Source: Campylobacter vicugnae (GTDB lineage: Bacteria > Campylobacterota > Campylobacteria > Campylobacterales > Campylobacteraceae). Taken from it: a stretch of 64,000 nucleotides of DNA. The position numbers were made by a program, and so were the translations under genes. The first letter of the stretch is position 1. Every line of letters starts with the position of its first letter. Of this stretch, positions 1 to 9,379 are shown in pieces. The notes below the pieces were generated by a model that saw only the letters and a list, made by a program, of their open reading frames with translations, did not search any database and was not told the DNA's origin. The DNA is taken from contig NZ_CP018793.1 in the NCBI RefSeq assembly GCF_002139875.1, forward strand, positions 868,001 to 932,000, read 5' to 3'.

Positions 1-308
1 TTACTGATAATACAGCTGAAAATTTAAGCATTGATGGCTTAAGCGTGCAAAATTTAAGTGAAGAGATAAAATATAAATACAAAATACCTCAAGAGATAAA
101 AGGTATATTAATCACAGATGTCAAAGATGGTTCAAATGCTGCACATACAGGTTTTGAAAGTGGAGATATAATTATTCAAGTAAATGAGAAGATTATAAAT
201 AATATTAATGAATTTAGCCAAGAGATAAAAGCATCAAAAGCATCAAAAAGAAAACCAATAATCTGGATAAATAGAGCTGGAATTTTAATGGGGCTTGTAT
301 TGAAATAA
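1..308 (+). CDS. htrA: HtrA/DegP serine protease, C-terminal end (5' truncated by window)
   Basis: The frame is open from base 3 with no stop before TAA at 306-308, so the window cuts into a longer gene and no start is visible. About 101 residues remain. They read as the second PDZ domain of a periplasmic HtrA/DegP-type protease-chaperone, with the typical GILITDVKDGSNAAHTGFES and GDIIIQVN carboxylate-binding and beta-strand segments. The trypsin-like catalytic domain and first PDZ domain must lie to the left. The downstream response regulator and kinase match the known Campylobacter order htrA-cprR-cprS, which supports the identification. The family role is degrading or refolding misfolded periplasmic and outer-membrane proteins; this is family knowledge. 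Confidence 0.88.
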   Translation, partial: TDNTAENLSIDGLSVQNLSEEIKYKYKIPQEIKGILITDVKDGSNAAHTGFESGDIIIQVNEKIINNINEFSQEIKASKASKRKPIIWINRAGILMGLVLK

Positions 309-312
309 TAGC

Positions 313-328
313 TATTTTTGGCTATAAT
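313..328 (+). promoter_or_regulatory. Predicted sigma-70 promoter for cprRS
   Basis: The short gap between htrA and cprR contains a T-run ending in TTTTTG followed by GC and TATAAT at 323-328. This is the usual Campylobacter vegetative promoter shape (T-rich -16 region plus a strong -10, no -35). It overlaps a weak 5-bp inverted repeat (ATAGC/GCTAT). An AAGGCA ribosome site precedes ATG 354. It suggests cprRS can be transcribed independently of htrA. Confidence 0.5.
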
Positions 329-353
329 CAGCTCAAATTTATAAGGCAGATAT

Positions 354-1028
354 ATGATAAAGATTCTAATGATTGAAGATGATTTTGAGCTTGCAGAGAT
401 ATTAAGCGAATATTTAGAGCAATTTGAAATAGAGGTTAAGATATGTGATGATCCATATCTTGGCCTTTCTACTCTTAATACAAGTAAATTTGATCTAGTT
501 ATTTTAGATCTTACCTTGCCAGGTATTGATGGACTTGAGGTTTGCAAAGAGATACGCACCAAGCATACAATTCCTATTATTATCTCTAGTGCTAGACACG
601 ATATAAGCGATAAGATAAATGCATTTGAATTTGGCGCAGATGATTACTTGCCAAAACCATATAACCCTCAAGAGCTTCTAGCTAGAATCAAAAGCCATTT
701 ACGCCGCCAAAGTATCACAATGCAAGAGATATCCCCAGCTCCAAAAGATCTAGTATGTGATGATTTTCGCCATATTATTACTCTAAAAGGCGAGCCGCTT
801 CAGCTTACAGTTGCTGAGTATGATATCTTAAGATATTTAATTAAAAAAGAAGGTGGTGCTATAAGCCGTGAAGAGTTAATTTATAATTGCAACTCTATAA
901 ATGAAGATAGCACAAATAAAAGTATAGATGTTATCATAGGTCGTATCCGCACCAAAATAGGCGAAAATCCAAAAGAGCCAAAATATATCCACGCTATTAG
1001 AGGCGTAGGCTACAAGCTAGAACAATAA
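354..1028 (+). CDS. cprR: OmpR/PhoB-family response regulator CprR
   Basis: Two-domain response regulator of 224 residues. The N-terminal receiver domain shows the acidic pair EDD near residue 8, the phospho-acceptor Asp52 in LVILDLTLPG, and the conserved Lys in LPKPYNP. The C-terminal winged-helix DNA-binding domain (about 125-224) has the LTVAEYDILRYL and IRGVGYKLE signatures. It sits 45 nt after htrA and 21 nt before its kinase, the arrangement known for CprRS (Campylobacter planktonic growth regulation). In C. jejuni that system controls envelope and biofilm-related genes, including htrA; the functional transfer is by synteny and family. Confidence 0.88.
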   Translation: MIKILMIEDDFELAEILSEYLEQFEIEVKICDDPYLGLSTLNTSKFDLVILDLTLPGIDGLEVCKEIRTKHTIPIIISSARHDISDKINAFEFGADDYLPKPYNPQELLARIKSHLRRQSITMQEISPAPKDLVCDDFRHIITLKGEPLQLTVAEYDILRYLIKKEGGAISREELIYNCNSINEDSTNKSIDVIIGRIRTKIGENPKEPKYIHAIRGVGYKLEQ

Positions 1029-1049
1029 ATTAAAACCAAAAAGGGCAAA

Positions 1050-2297
1050 ATGAGATTTTCATCAATTTTTTACACCATTACGCTTATTTTCGCCCTTGGA
1101 ATTGGGGCTATAGGAATAGCATTTTTATGGCTTATAGAGTATGATAAAGCCAATTACGCAAGAGAATTAAATACTAAATACTCTATTGTAGCTAGAGCTA
1201 CTTTACTTCATTTAAATGAACTAATTAATGAAGATGAGTATAAAGAACAGGTCTCAAATTTATATATGCCCCAAATAGATAATATAGAAAAAAAAGAAAA
1301 AATACTAAATCAAGCTGTAATCTTAGAAGAGATTACTACTGAATTAGGATCAAGCGCTATATTATTTTATGAGAAAAAAAACTATTTAAAAGTTACCAAA
1401 GATGACAATACTCTACTTCTTATAGATACAGCATATCAGCCATATAGATATATAATTATTCAGATTATTTTTGCTTTTGTAGCTGGAATTATCTTGCTTA
1501 CATATATATTTATTATTCGTAAGATTATGCCACTTGGAAAGTTAAAACGCCAGATTGATAAATTTGCTCAAGGGGATTTAGAGATCAAAAATGTCGCCAC
1601 TGGAAATGATGAGATCAGTCAAGTAGCAAGTGCTTTTTATGATGCTGTTAGCCAGATTAAAAATTTAAATAATAGCCGTCAGCTCTTTTTACGCAATATA
1701 ATGCATGAGTTAAAAACACCAATTACTAAAGGTAGAATTACTGCTGAGATGATTCAAAAAAATAAAAATCAAGAGCGTTTGATAGATGTATTTGAAAGAT
1801 TAGAGAGCTTAATAAATGAATTTGCAGCTGTAGAGCGTGCCACTTCTAGATTAATAGGAGAATTAAAACCTTGTAAAGTAAGAGATGTAATAGATGAGGC
1901 TATAGATATTGCTATGGCTGAAGAGTCTAGCGTTGGAATTGAGGCTATAGATGATGCTACTGTAAAAGCAGATTTTAAACTTTTAGCAATTGCATGTAAA
2001 AATATAATTGATAATGCTCTAAAATATTCAGATGATAAATTTGTTAAAATCACAATCACAAACAATGAGATAGTATTTTCATCAAAAGGTCAGCCATTAG
2101 AAAATGATATAAAGCACTATATAGAACCATTTACACAAGGAACAAATGCCAAAAAAAGCTTTGGTCTAGGTCTATATATAGCACATAATATCTTAATAGC
2201 ACATAAATTAAAACTAATATATAAATATAATAATGGAATAAATAACTTTATCTTTAGTGATATAAATTTAAATCAAGGCAAAAATATAGACAAATAA
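1050..2297 (+). CDS. cprS: Sensor histidine kinase CprS
   Basis: Membrane sensor kinase of 415 residues. A first transmembrane helix lies at about 7-29 and a second at about 133-152, flanking a roughly 100-residue periplasmic sensor region. They are followed by a HAMP-like linker, an H-box NIMHELKTPITKG with His219, an N-box NIIDNALKYS, and a short C-terminal ATPase region with a KSFGLGLYIA G-box. It would phosphorylate the adjacent CprR. The last 30 nt of the gene overlap the 3' end of the convergent comEC gene. The ATP-binding domain is compact, as in other epsilonproteobacterial kinases. Confidence 0.87.
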   Translation: MRFSSIFYTITLIFALGIGAIGIAFLWLIEYDKANYARELNTKYSIVARATLLHLNELINEDEYKEQVSNLYMPQIDNIEKKEKILNQAVILEEITTELGSSAILFYEKKNYLKVTKDDNTLLLIDTAYQPYRYIIIQIIFAFVAGIILLTYIFIIRKIMPLGKLKRQIDKFAQGDLEIKNVATGNDEISQVASAFYDAVSQIKNLNNSRQLFLRNIMHELKTPITKGRITAEMIQKNKNQERLIDVFERLESLINEFAAVERATSRLIGELKPCKVRDVIDEAIDIAMAEESSVGIEAIDDATVKADFKLLAIACKNIIDNALKYSDDKFVKITITNNEIVFSSKGQPLENDIKHYIEPFTQGTNAKKSFGLGLYIAHNILIAHKLKLIYKYNNGINNFIFSDINLNQGKNIDK

Positions 2298-3524
2298 TCC
2301 AAGTAACGCCAATAAAAGCATTATCCACTTTTTATATATTGCTGATAATGCAATAATATTATACCCTATAAACTGCCATAGCTCCAGATTAGCCTTGCCT
2401 TGAGCTGGTGCAAATTCAATAAATCTAATCATAAAATCATCAAAAAGCCCGCCTATTCCAAAAAGATGCAAAAATAGACTAACTGGATAAAATATTATAA
2501 AAACATAAGATAATGGAATTACGCTAATTTGATACCAGCTAGCTATAGGAAAAAAGTAATAAACAGGAATATTCATCGCTAAAAATACAAAAATCTCAAG
2601 AATTAAAGTATGCATTAAAATTCTCTTTAAACTACTAAGATCGCTTCTATTGCCAAAATGATAGATATATAAAAATATAAAATAGACCCCAAGACATGAA
2701 AAATAAAACCCAATAGAAAATAGTAATTGCGGACTAAAAGCTAATCCAATCAATATTGCTAAAACCAAATTTCCAAAGCTAAAAACCTTAAGCCCACGAC
2801 TAAGTAACAAAAATCCAACCACTCCCATAATATATGAACGCAAGAAACTAGGAGTAAAATCTAAAATATATAGATAAAATCCCATTAAAATAAACAAAAT
2901 CAAACTAATATAAAATCTTAAATTTAAGTATGGAAAATATCGGTCTTGTAGTGGTGCAATAGTAAATCTAGCTACAAAAAATACAAAAATAAATATTACA
3001 CTAAGATGAAATCCGCTAATTGCAATAATATGCGCAATTCCCCAGTGAGTAACATTTTGACGCAACTCTTTACTCATTGGAGTTGCTAAATATAAGGCGC
3101 TATATAATTCTTGCATCTTAGGATTTTGGTGTTGAGATATGATTGCATTTTTAAGAATATTAGCAAGGCTATCATTTATATCAAGCTTACTAATCTTAAA
3201 ACTAGGTAAGAAAAATCTACCAGTAATATAATCTTTAAATTTAAGATTTTTAGTTATTACCCCTACTTCGCAACTACTACATTTTGGCAAGTTCTTAGAG
3301 CGAGTATAAAATATAAAGTTATCACTTTTAAACTGCAAAACATAATACTCGGAGTTTTTTCCTTGTCTTTTATCGCTAAATAAAAGATCAGCCTTAATAA
3401 AATTATATGGCTTAACTTTAAAAGCTTCATAACTTCTAAACTCTAGATACAAATTTAGAGTAAAAATCGCAATACAAATAGCAATAAATACTCCAAATTG
3501 TCTAAAGTTAGAAAATAAATTCAT
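2268..3524 (-). CDS. comEC: ComEC/Rec2-family competence DNA channel
   Basis: Polytopic inner-membrane protein of 418 residues. An N-terminal transmembrane helix is followed by an OB-fold-like soluble domain (about 35-125). Then comes the competence domain of many helices, opened by the family motif HWGIAHIIAISGFHLSV near residue 170. The C-terminal metallo-beta-lactamase-like domain of Bacillus ComEC is absent, and this short form is the normal length in Campylobacter. It should carry single-stranded DNA across the inner membrane during natural transformation. Its ATG follows the TAG of the TolC-like gene with no spacer, so it is probably cotranscribed or translationally coupled with the efflux operon. 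Its 3' end overlaps cprS by 30 nt. Confidence 0.85.
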   Translation of the reverse strand: MNLFSNFRQFGVFIAICIAIFTLNLYLEFRSYEAFKVKPYNFIKADLLFSDKRQGKNSEYYVLQFKSDNFIFYTRSKNLPKCSSCEVGVITKNLKFKDYITGRFFLPSFKISKLDINDSLANILKNAIISQHQNPKMQELYSALYLATPMSKELRQNVTHWGIAHIIAISGFHLSVIFIFVFFVARFTIAPLQDRYFPYLNLRFYISLILFILMGFYLYILDFTPSFLRSYIMGVVGFLLLSRGLKVFSFGNLVLAILIGLAFSPQLLFSIGFYFSCLGVYFIFLYIYHFGNRSDLSSLKRILMHTLILEIFVFLAMNIPVYYFFPIASWYQISVIPLSYVFIIFYPVSLFLHLFGIGGLFDDFMIRFIEFAPAQGKANLELWQFIGYNIIALSAIYKKWIMLLLALLGLFVYIFALI

Positions 3525-4820
3525 CTACTTTGCAATGGCTTTATAGTAGCTTAGCTCATCATTTAATAACTCAAATTTTTGATTAAGGAGTGAAATTTGG
3601 GCTGAGATTAGATTATTTTGTGCTTCTAATAGATCTTTTAACTCAGCACTTCCTTCATTATATTTACTCTTATAAATTGCAACAATCTTAGCTTGATCGT
3701 TTGCCATTATGGCTAAATTATCATATGTTGCTTTATCAGTTTGATAAAATAATAGATATTTTAAAGACTCATTTATGGCATTTTTTAGCGTTTTTTCATA
3801 GCTAAATTTAAGTTTATTAAACTCAAGCTCGCTAATTTTAATATGTTTTTTAAGCTTAAAATAGTCCAAAAATGGCAAACTAAAACTCACAACTCCACCA
3901 AGTTGATTAAAATCAAAGCTATTTTTAAACTCTTTATCGCTATCGCTTAAATTTGCACCAAGACTAAGACTAGGCAAAAGCTCTTTTTGACTTAGACGAT
4001 ACTCATAAAAGCTCGAATTTAGCTTTGCTACTGCTTCGTTAATATCTGGACGATTTGAAAGCTCACCAACATCAAACTGGCTAATTCCTATAAATTCAAC
4101 ACCATCTAAGCTAAGCTCATCAAACCTTTTATCGCTTCTAGTAAGATTTTTTAAACTCTCATAGTTGGATTCTAGCAATCTTTGTGTAGAGTGAATTTGA
4201 TTTTGAATTTTTAATATATTTTGAGAACTTTGCTTAATAGCTAAAAGCTCCTCCTTACCATTTTCAAATTTGACATTAACTATATCATCAAGCATCTTTG
4301 CATTATCTAAATTTTCTCTTAAACTACGCAAAGAGTCATTAAGATATAAGATATTAAAATAACTATTTGCTACTTGACTAATAATAGTTAATCTTAAATT
4401 ATCCAATGTTAATCTACTAGAGTGCATTATCCACTCTTTTGATTTATAATTATCATATATCTTACCAAATATATCAAGTTCATAACTAAGGCTAAATTTA
4501 GAATTAAACTTACTGCTAAACTCATCACTTTTGCCTATATCTCTACTGCTATTTGCTCCTATCTCGCCACTCATTGATGGGATATAGCCATCACTTGCTA
4601 TACCTGCATTTAGCATAGCTACTTCTAAATTTAACACCGCTACACCAATATCTTCATTATTTTTAAGAGCCAAATCGATAAGCTCATTTAAGGTAGTTTG
4701 GTTAAAATCTTTATGCCATTGTGGAGTATAAAACTCAACATCTTTAATCTCATAATCTAGCTTTTTGCTAGCACATCCGCCAAAGATAATAGCTATAAAA
4801 ATAACAATTATATATCTCAT
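3525..4820 (-). CDS. TolC-family outer-membrane efflux lipoprotein
   Basis: Protein of 431 residues with a signal peptide ending in the lipobox FGGC (Cys15), so the mature form is probably lipid-anchored. Two long alpha-helical outer-membrane-efflux repeats follow (about 60-215 and 255-425). The paired helices SYELDIFGKIYDNYKSK and FSLPFLDYFKLK resemble OEP-domain strand and helix segments. It is the third gene of a macA-macB-tolC arrangement and would form the outer-membrane duct for MacAB. The TAG stop directly abuts comEC. The equivalent locus in C. jejuni is Cj0606-0608 (from memory). Confidence 0.85.
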   Translation of the reverse strand: MRYIIVIFIAIIFGGCASKKLDYEIKDVEFYTPQWHKDFNQTTLNELIDLALKNNEDIGVAVLNLEVAMLNAGIASDGYIPSMSGEIGANSSRDIGKSDEFSSKFNSKFSLSYELDIFGKIYDNYKSKEWIMHSSRLTLDNLRLTIISQVANSYFNILYLNDSLRSLRENLDNAKMLDDIVNVKFENGKEELLAIKQSSQNILKIQNQIHSTQRLLESNYESLKNLTRSDKRFDELSLDGVEFIGISQFDVGELSNRPDINEAVAKLNSSFYEYRLSQKELLPSLSLGANLSDSDKEFKNSFDFNQLGGVVSFSLPFLDYFKLKKHIKISELEFNKLKFSYEKTLKNAINESLKYLLFYQTDKATYDNLAIMANDQAKIVAIYKSKYNEGSAELKDLLEAQNNLISAQISLLNQKFELLNDELSYYKAIAK

Positions 4821-4821
4821 T

Positions 4822-6747
4822 TTAATCCCTTAGTAGTGCATCAATTGGATTTAATTTAGATGCATTTTTAGCTGGAATATAACCAAAAATTATCCCAATA
4901 AGACTAGAAACTCCAATAGCTATAACAATCGAAGCTGTGCTAAATATCATCGTAAATCCAGTATCTAAAGCATTTATAATAGTACCAACTAAATATGCTA
5001 ATCCAACTCCAATTACCCCGCCAATAGCACATAGCAATATCGCCTCTATTAAAAATTGTAGTAAAATATCTCTACTTTTAGCACCAATTGCCATACGAAT
5101 ACCAATCTCTTTAGTTCTTTCAAATACACTTACAAGCATAATATTCATAACTCCAATTCCGCCAACCATCAGTGAGATAAAAGCCACTCCAGAGATTAAA
5201 AGACTCATTGAATTTACAGTGCTTTGAACGGTTTGCATAATAGTATCTGAATTTATAGTAAAAAAGTCCTTTGTCCCTCGTATAGAACTCATAGCCTCTA
5301 TTATCCCGCTCTCAGCTACTTGAGCATTTACCTCATCATTAATTTTTACAATTATTGAGCGAATGTTTTGTTGGCCTGTTAATTTATTTACTGCTGTAGT
5401 ATATGGCAGATATACAGTAATATTATCAGCACCATACGATCCAGGGTCTTTATAACCAACTCCTATAATAGTAAAAGGTTGCTTATTAAATATAATTATC
5501 TTACCGATAGGATCAACACCATCAAAGAACTCTTTTTGAGTTAAATCATCAATTATAATATTTGATCTTGAAAATCTTAAATCATCAAATTCAAAATCCC
5601 TACCATGCGTAATTGTTACCCCAGAGACATTAAGCAAATTTTCACTTCCACTTCTTAGGCTTGCATCTATATTTTTATTGCCATATGTGAGCAATCCAGT
5701 AGCATTAATCCTAGGCGTAGCATAATCTACAAAACTAAGACTCTCAAGCATCTTATAGCTTTCAATACTAAAATCTTTTAACTTCCTAGCATTTCTATCG
5801 CCAAAGTTTTTACCCAAATTCAAAGTAATTGTATTTGTTCCCATGCTATTGATATTGGCTAGAATTTTTTGTTCGCTACCCTTAGCTAAGGCAACTACGC
5901 AAATAACAGAAGCAATACCTATAATAATACCAAGCATAGTCAAAAATGATCTAAGCTTATGCGATTTAATCGCTCCAATACTCATCATAAAGCTCTCTAT
6001 TAAGCGATCTTTTAAAGCTTTAAAATTTGATTCTATAGATATATTTTTAGAGCTTTTTTCATAACATTGATTATTTTTTATATCATCTTTAATTATATTT
6101 CCATCTTTAATCTCTATGATACGATTTGCCCAACTCGCTATATCTTTATCATGTGTTACTATTATAATTGTATGGCCATCTTTGTGAAGCTCTTTTAAGA
6201 TCTGCATTACCATCACGCCACTAGCACTATCAAGCGCTCCAGTAGGCTCATCACATAGCAAAATCTCACCGCCGTTCATCAGCGCTCTAGCAATACTTAC
6301 ACGCTGCTGCTGACCGCCACTTAGATAGTTTGGCATTGTATCGATTTTATGCTCTAGTCCAAGCTTAGATAAAAGTTCTTTAGCTCTGCTAAGTCTAGTA
6401 TCTTTATCTATTCCAGCATAAATCCCAGGCAAGGCAACATTGCTTTTAACATCGTTGGAGCTAAGTAGATTATAACGCTGAAAGATAAAGCCAAATTTCT
6501 TTAATCTAAGATATGATAGATCATCTTTATTAAATTTACTTATATCTTTACCATCAAGCTCATATTTACCGCTTGTTGGAGTATCTAGACAACCCAAGAT
6601 ATTCATAAGCGTACTCTTGCCGCTACCAGATTGCCCTATGATAGCTACAAACTCACCCTTTTTTATCTCTAAATCTATACCTTTTAATACCTCAGTTTGA
6701 GTATCACCGACTTTGAAGGATTTACGAATTCCACTTAGTTTAATCAT
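4822..6747 (-). CDS. macB: MacB-type ABC efflux transporter (ATPase plus permease)
   Basis: A 641-residue fusion of an ABC ATPase and a MacB/FtsX permease. The ATPase shows Walker A GQSGSGKST at 38-46, signature LSGGQQQRVSIARAL near 143, Walker B LLCDEPTGALD near 163 and the H-loop VTHD. After a linker come TM1 (about 262-285), a large periplasmic MacB_PCD domain, and three C-terminal helices in the FtsX domain ending ASKLNPIDALLRD. It works as a dimer with the MacA adaptor and a TolC-like duct to expel macrolides, lipopeptides or enterotoxin-like substrates; the substrate here is unknown. The start overlaps the macA stop. Confidence 0.93.
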   Translation of the reverse strand: MIKLSGIRKSFKVGDTQTEVLKGIDLEIKKGEFVAIIGQSGSGKSTLMNILGCLDTPTSGKYELDGKDISKFNKDDLSYLRLKKFGFIFQRYNLLSSNDVKSNVALPGIYAGIDKDTRLSRAKELLSKLGLEHKIDTMPNYLSGGQQQRVSIARALMNGGEILLCDEPTGALDSASGVMVMQILKELHKDGHTIIIVTHDKDIASWANRIIEIKDGNIIKDDIKNNQCYEKSSKNISIESNFKALKDRLIESFMMSIGAIKSHKLRSFLTMLGIIIGIASVICVVALAKGSEQKILANINSMGTNTITLNLGKNFGDRNARKLKDFSIESYKMLESLSFVDYATPRINATGLLTYGNKNIDASLRSGSENLLNVSGVTITHGRDFEFDDLRFSRSNIIIDDLTQKEFFDGVDPIGKIIIFNKQPFTIIGVGYKDPGSYGADNITVYLPYTTAVNKLTGQQNIRSIIVKINDEVNAQVAESGIIEAMSSIRGTKDFFTINSDTIMQTVQSTVNSMSLLISGVAFISLMVGGIGVMNIMLVSVFERTKEIGIRMAIGAKSRDILLQFLIEAILLCAIGGVIGVGLAYLVGTIINALDTGFTMIFSTASIVIAIGVSSLIGIIFGYIPAKNASKLNPIDALLRD

Positions 6748-7940
6748 TATAACCTCATCGTCGGTCTTCTAGAATTGTTTATCATATTTTGCATACTAGC
6801 TGAATTTAGATGAAAATATATAACCTCTTCACCCTCGCTTAATCCGCTAACTATTTGAGTATTTATACCATTTGTAATTCCAGTTGTTATAGCTCTTTGT
6901 TCTATCTCTTCTTTATTTTTAATAAAAACAAATTTACCATTTTTATCTGATTTTATAGCCATCGTTGGTAAATATAATACATCTTTATTTTCAGCAATTA
7001 TTATTTTATTCTCTGTTGTCATACCTATGCGAAGAGTCTCATCGTTATTATCTACATTTACCTTAGCATAATAATATACAGCTGAACTTGAGCTAGTACT
7101 GCTTGAATTTGAATTTGAAGTGGAGTATTTGCCATCACTTAAAGTAGTCAAACCTGGGTCAATTGAGCTAATTTGTGCATTATATTTTTTAAAATTATTT
7201 GATAAAATTGAGTATTCTACTCTATTTCCTACTTTAATATTTGGTATATCTCCTTCGCTAACTTGCAATCTTATCTCCATTTTGCTTAAATCTGCGATAT
7301 TTACTAAGGTTGGAGTTGTTTGATTGGCGTTAATAGTTTGACCAACTTCTACTGGCACAGATACTACAACTCCATCAAATGGCGCTCTAATATCAGTATA
7401 ACCCAAATTTGTTTTAGCAGTATTAATCTCGATTCCAGTCTGTTTGATTTGGGCTTGTATCTCTTTTAATGTAGCTAATTTTAAACTATAATTATCTTTT
7501 GCATTTTCTAAACTCTCTTGGCTTGTAGCATTTTGTTTTGCTAGATTTTGCTCTCTTTTATACTGCTTTAGTGCAATATCAGCTGAAATTTTAGCTGAGT
7601 TTAACTTAGCCTCTAAAATCTCCAAAGCTGCTAATTGCTGATCTAGTGTATTTTGTTGTTTTATGCTATCTATTTGAGCTATTTTATCTCCAGCTTTTAT
7701 CTTATCGCCTACTTTTACATACAGCTCTTTTATCTGACCACTTACTTGAGCACCAACATCTACTAGATTACTAGCAAATACCTCACCTACTGCATCTACA
7801 CTTTGTATGATATCTCCGCGTTTAACAACTGTTGTGATATACTCATCTTTTGACTCATCATCTTTTAATCCCCACCATAAAACAGCCCCACTAACAGCTA
7901 TAAGACCGGTAATAATTAATAATTTTTTTGAAATTTTCAT
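6747..7940 (-). CDS. macA: MacA-type periplasmic adaptor of the efflux pump
   Basis: Membrane-fusion protein of 397 residues. It has an N-terminal transmembrane anchor (about 6-25), a biotinyl-lipoyl half (VDVGAQVSGQIKELYVKVGD), a long coiled-coil hairpin (about 90-185), the second lipoyl half (NLGYTDIRAPFDGVV) and beta-barrel/membrane-proximal domains. A Ser/Asn-rich insert near residue 277 sits in the beta-barrel part, where MacA proteins often have one. It is the first gene of the macA-macB-tolC-like-comEC run. The 134-nt divergent gap with glmU should contain both promoters. Confidence 0.92.
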   Translation of the reverse strand: MKISKKLLIITGLIAVSGAVLWWGLKDDESKDEYITTVVKRGDIIQSVDAVGEVFASNLVDVGAQVSGQIKELYVKVGDKIKAGDKIAQIDSIKQQNTLDQQLAALEILEAKLNSAKISADIALKQYKREQNLAKQNATSQESLENAKDNYSLKLATLKEIQAQIKQTGIEINTAKTNLGYTDIRAPFDGVVVSVPVEVGQTINANQTTPTLVNIADLSKMEIRLQVSEGDIPNIKVGNRVEYSILSNNFKKYNAQISSIDPGLTTLSDGKYSTSNSNSSSTSSSSAVYYYAKVNVDNNDETLRIGMTTENKIIIAENKDVLYLPTMAIKSDKNGKFVFIKNKEEIEQRAITTGITNGINTQIVSGLSEGEEVIYFHLNSASMQNMINNSRRPTMRL

Positions 7941-8074
7941 TATTTTCCTTAGAATTTTTTATTGCCATTGTATGAAATTTATGTAAATTTATTGTTAAGA
8001 TTGCAATTTAGATTTAATCAATTTTAACCATATTTAGCTACAATATTGTCAAATTTAACCCAAAAGAAAAGATC

Positions 8075-9379
8075 ATGAAAAATATATCAATAATTATACT
8101 AGCAGCTGGCAATGGGACTCGTATGAAATCACCTAAATCTAAAGTTCTACACACTCTAAGTGGTAGATCAATGATTGCCCATGTAGTAGAAAAATCACTA
8201 CAAATATCTGATGATATCACAGTAGTTTTAGGCTATCAATTTGATGAAGTAAGCTCAGAGATAAATAGAGAATTTAACAATATAAATATTGTCGCTCAAG
8301 ATACTATCAACTTTCCTGGAACTGCTGGAGCTGTAATGGCAGCAAAACCTAAATTTGATAAAACTCTAATAATATGTGCTGATATGCCACTAGTTGCAAC
8401 TAGCGAACTAATATCGCTAACTCAATCAAATTCTGATATAACTATAGCTGCTTTTGAATCTAAAGATCCTTTTGGATATGGTAGAGTGGTAAAAAATGGC
8501 GATCAAGTTATCAAAATAGTAGAACAAAAAGATGCCAACGAAGATGAAAAAGCGATCAATCTATGCAACGCTGGGGCTTACTGCTTTAATACGGCTTTAT
8601 TAAATTCAGTCCTACCGCAAATAAATAACCAAAATGCAAGCAATGAATACTATCTAACAGACGCCATAGAACTAGCGTTAAAAGCTGGCAAAAGCGTAAG
8701 TTCTGTCTTAGTAAATGAGCAAAACTTTATGGGTATTAATGACAAATTAGCTCTAAGCAAAGCTGAAAATATAATGCAAGAGCAGATAAAAGCAAATTTG
8801 ATGAAAAATGGCGTTATCATTAGACTTCCTCAAACTGTATTTATAGATAGCAGAGCCAAATTTGAAGGAGAGTGCGAGATAGAGAGTGGCTGTGTGATTA
8901 AAGGCGATTGTCTTATTAAAAACTCTATAATTAAAAGCAGTTCAGTTATAGAGTATAGCACCGTAATTGATAGCGATATTGGCCCGATGGCACACCTAAG
9001 ACCAAAAAGCCACATAGTCTCTACTCACATTGGCAATTTTGTAGAGCTTAAAAATGCAAATTTAAATAGTGTAAAAGCTGGCCATTTAAGCTATTTGGGA
9101 GATTGCCAAATTGATAGTGGAACAAATGTAGGATGTGGTACAATCACTTGCAACTACGATGGTAAAAACAAACATAAAACCATAATAGGCAAAAATGTAT
9201 TTATAGGTAGCGATACACAGCTTATTGCGCCACTAAATATCGCTGATGATACTCTAATAGCAGCAGGTTCAAGCGTAACACACGATAGTCAAAAAGGCGA
9301 CCTAATTATAGCTAGAGCCAAACAAAATAATAAAAGCGGATTCTTTTATAAATTCTTTGGTAAAAAAGATGAAAAATAA
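8075..9379 (+). CDS. glmU: Bifunctional GlmU (GlcN-1-P acetyltransferase / UDP-GlcNAc pyrophosphorylase)
   Basis: Cytoplasmic enzyme of 434 residues making UDP-GlcNAc for peptidoglycan, LOS and glycans. The N-terminal uridyltransferase domain carries LAAGNGTRMKSPKSKVLH at the nucleotide-binding loop. The C-terminal left-handed beta helix has isoleucine-patch hexapeptides and the acetyltransferase stretch GHLSYLGDCQIDSGTNVG. An AAAGA ribosome site precedes ATG 8075. The last 11 nt overlap the start of coaBC. It opens a plus-strand run of seven genes. Confidence 0.95.
   Translation: MKNISIIILAAGNGTRMKSPKSKVLHTLSGRSMIAHVVEKSLQISDDITVVLGYQFDEVSSEINREFNNINIVAQDTINFPGTAGAVMAAKPKFDKTLIICADMPLVATSELISLTQSNSDITIAAFESKDPFGYGRVVKNGDQVIKIVEQKDANEDEKAINLCNAGAYCFNTALLNSVLPQINNQNASNEYYLTDAIELALKAGKSVSSVLVNEQNFMGINDKLALSKAENIMQEQIKANLMKNGVIIRLPQTVFIDSRAKFEGECEIESGCVIKGDCLIKNSIIKSSSVIEYSTVIDSDIGPMAHLRPKSHIVSTHIGNFVELKNANLNSVKAGHLSYLGDCQIDSGTNVGCGTITCNYDGKNKHKTIIGKNVFIGSDTQLIAPLNIADDTLIAAGSSVTHDSQKGDLIIARAKQNNKSGFFYKFFGKKDEK

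Noticed and set aside
8038-8220. Minus-strand small frame overlapping the glmU start
   Set aside because: Antisense shadow of glmU with no independent signal.
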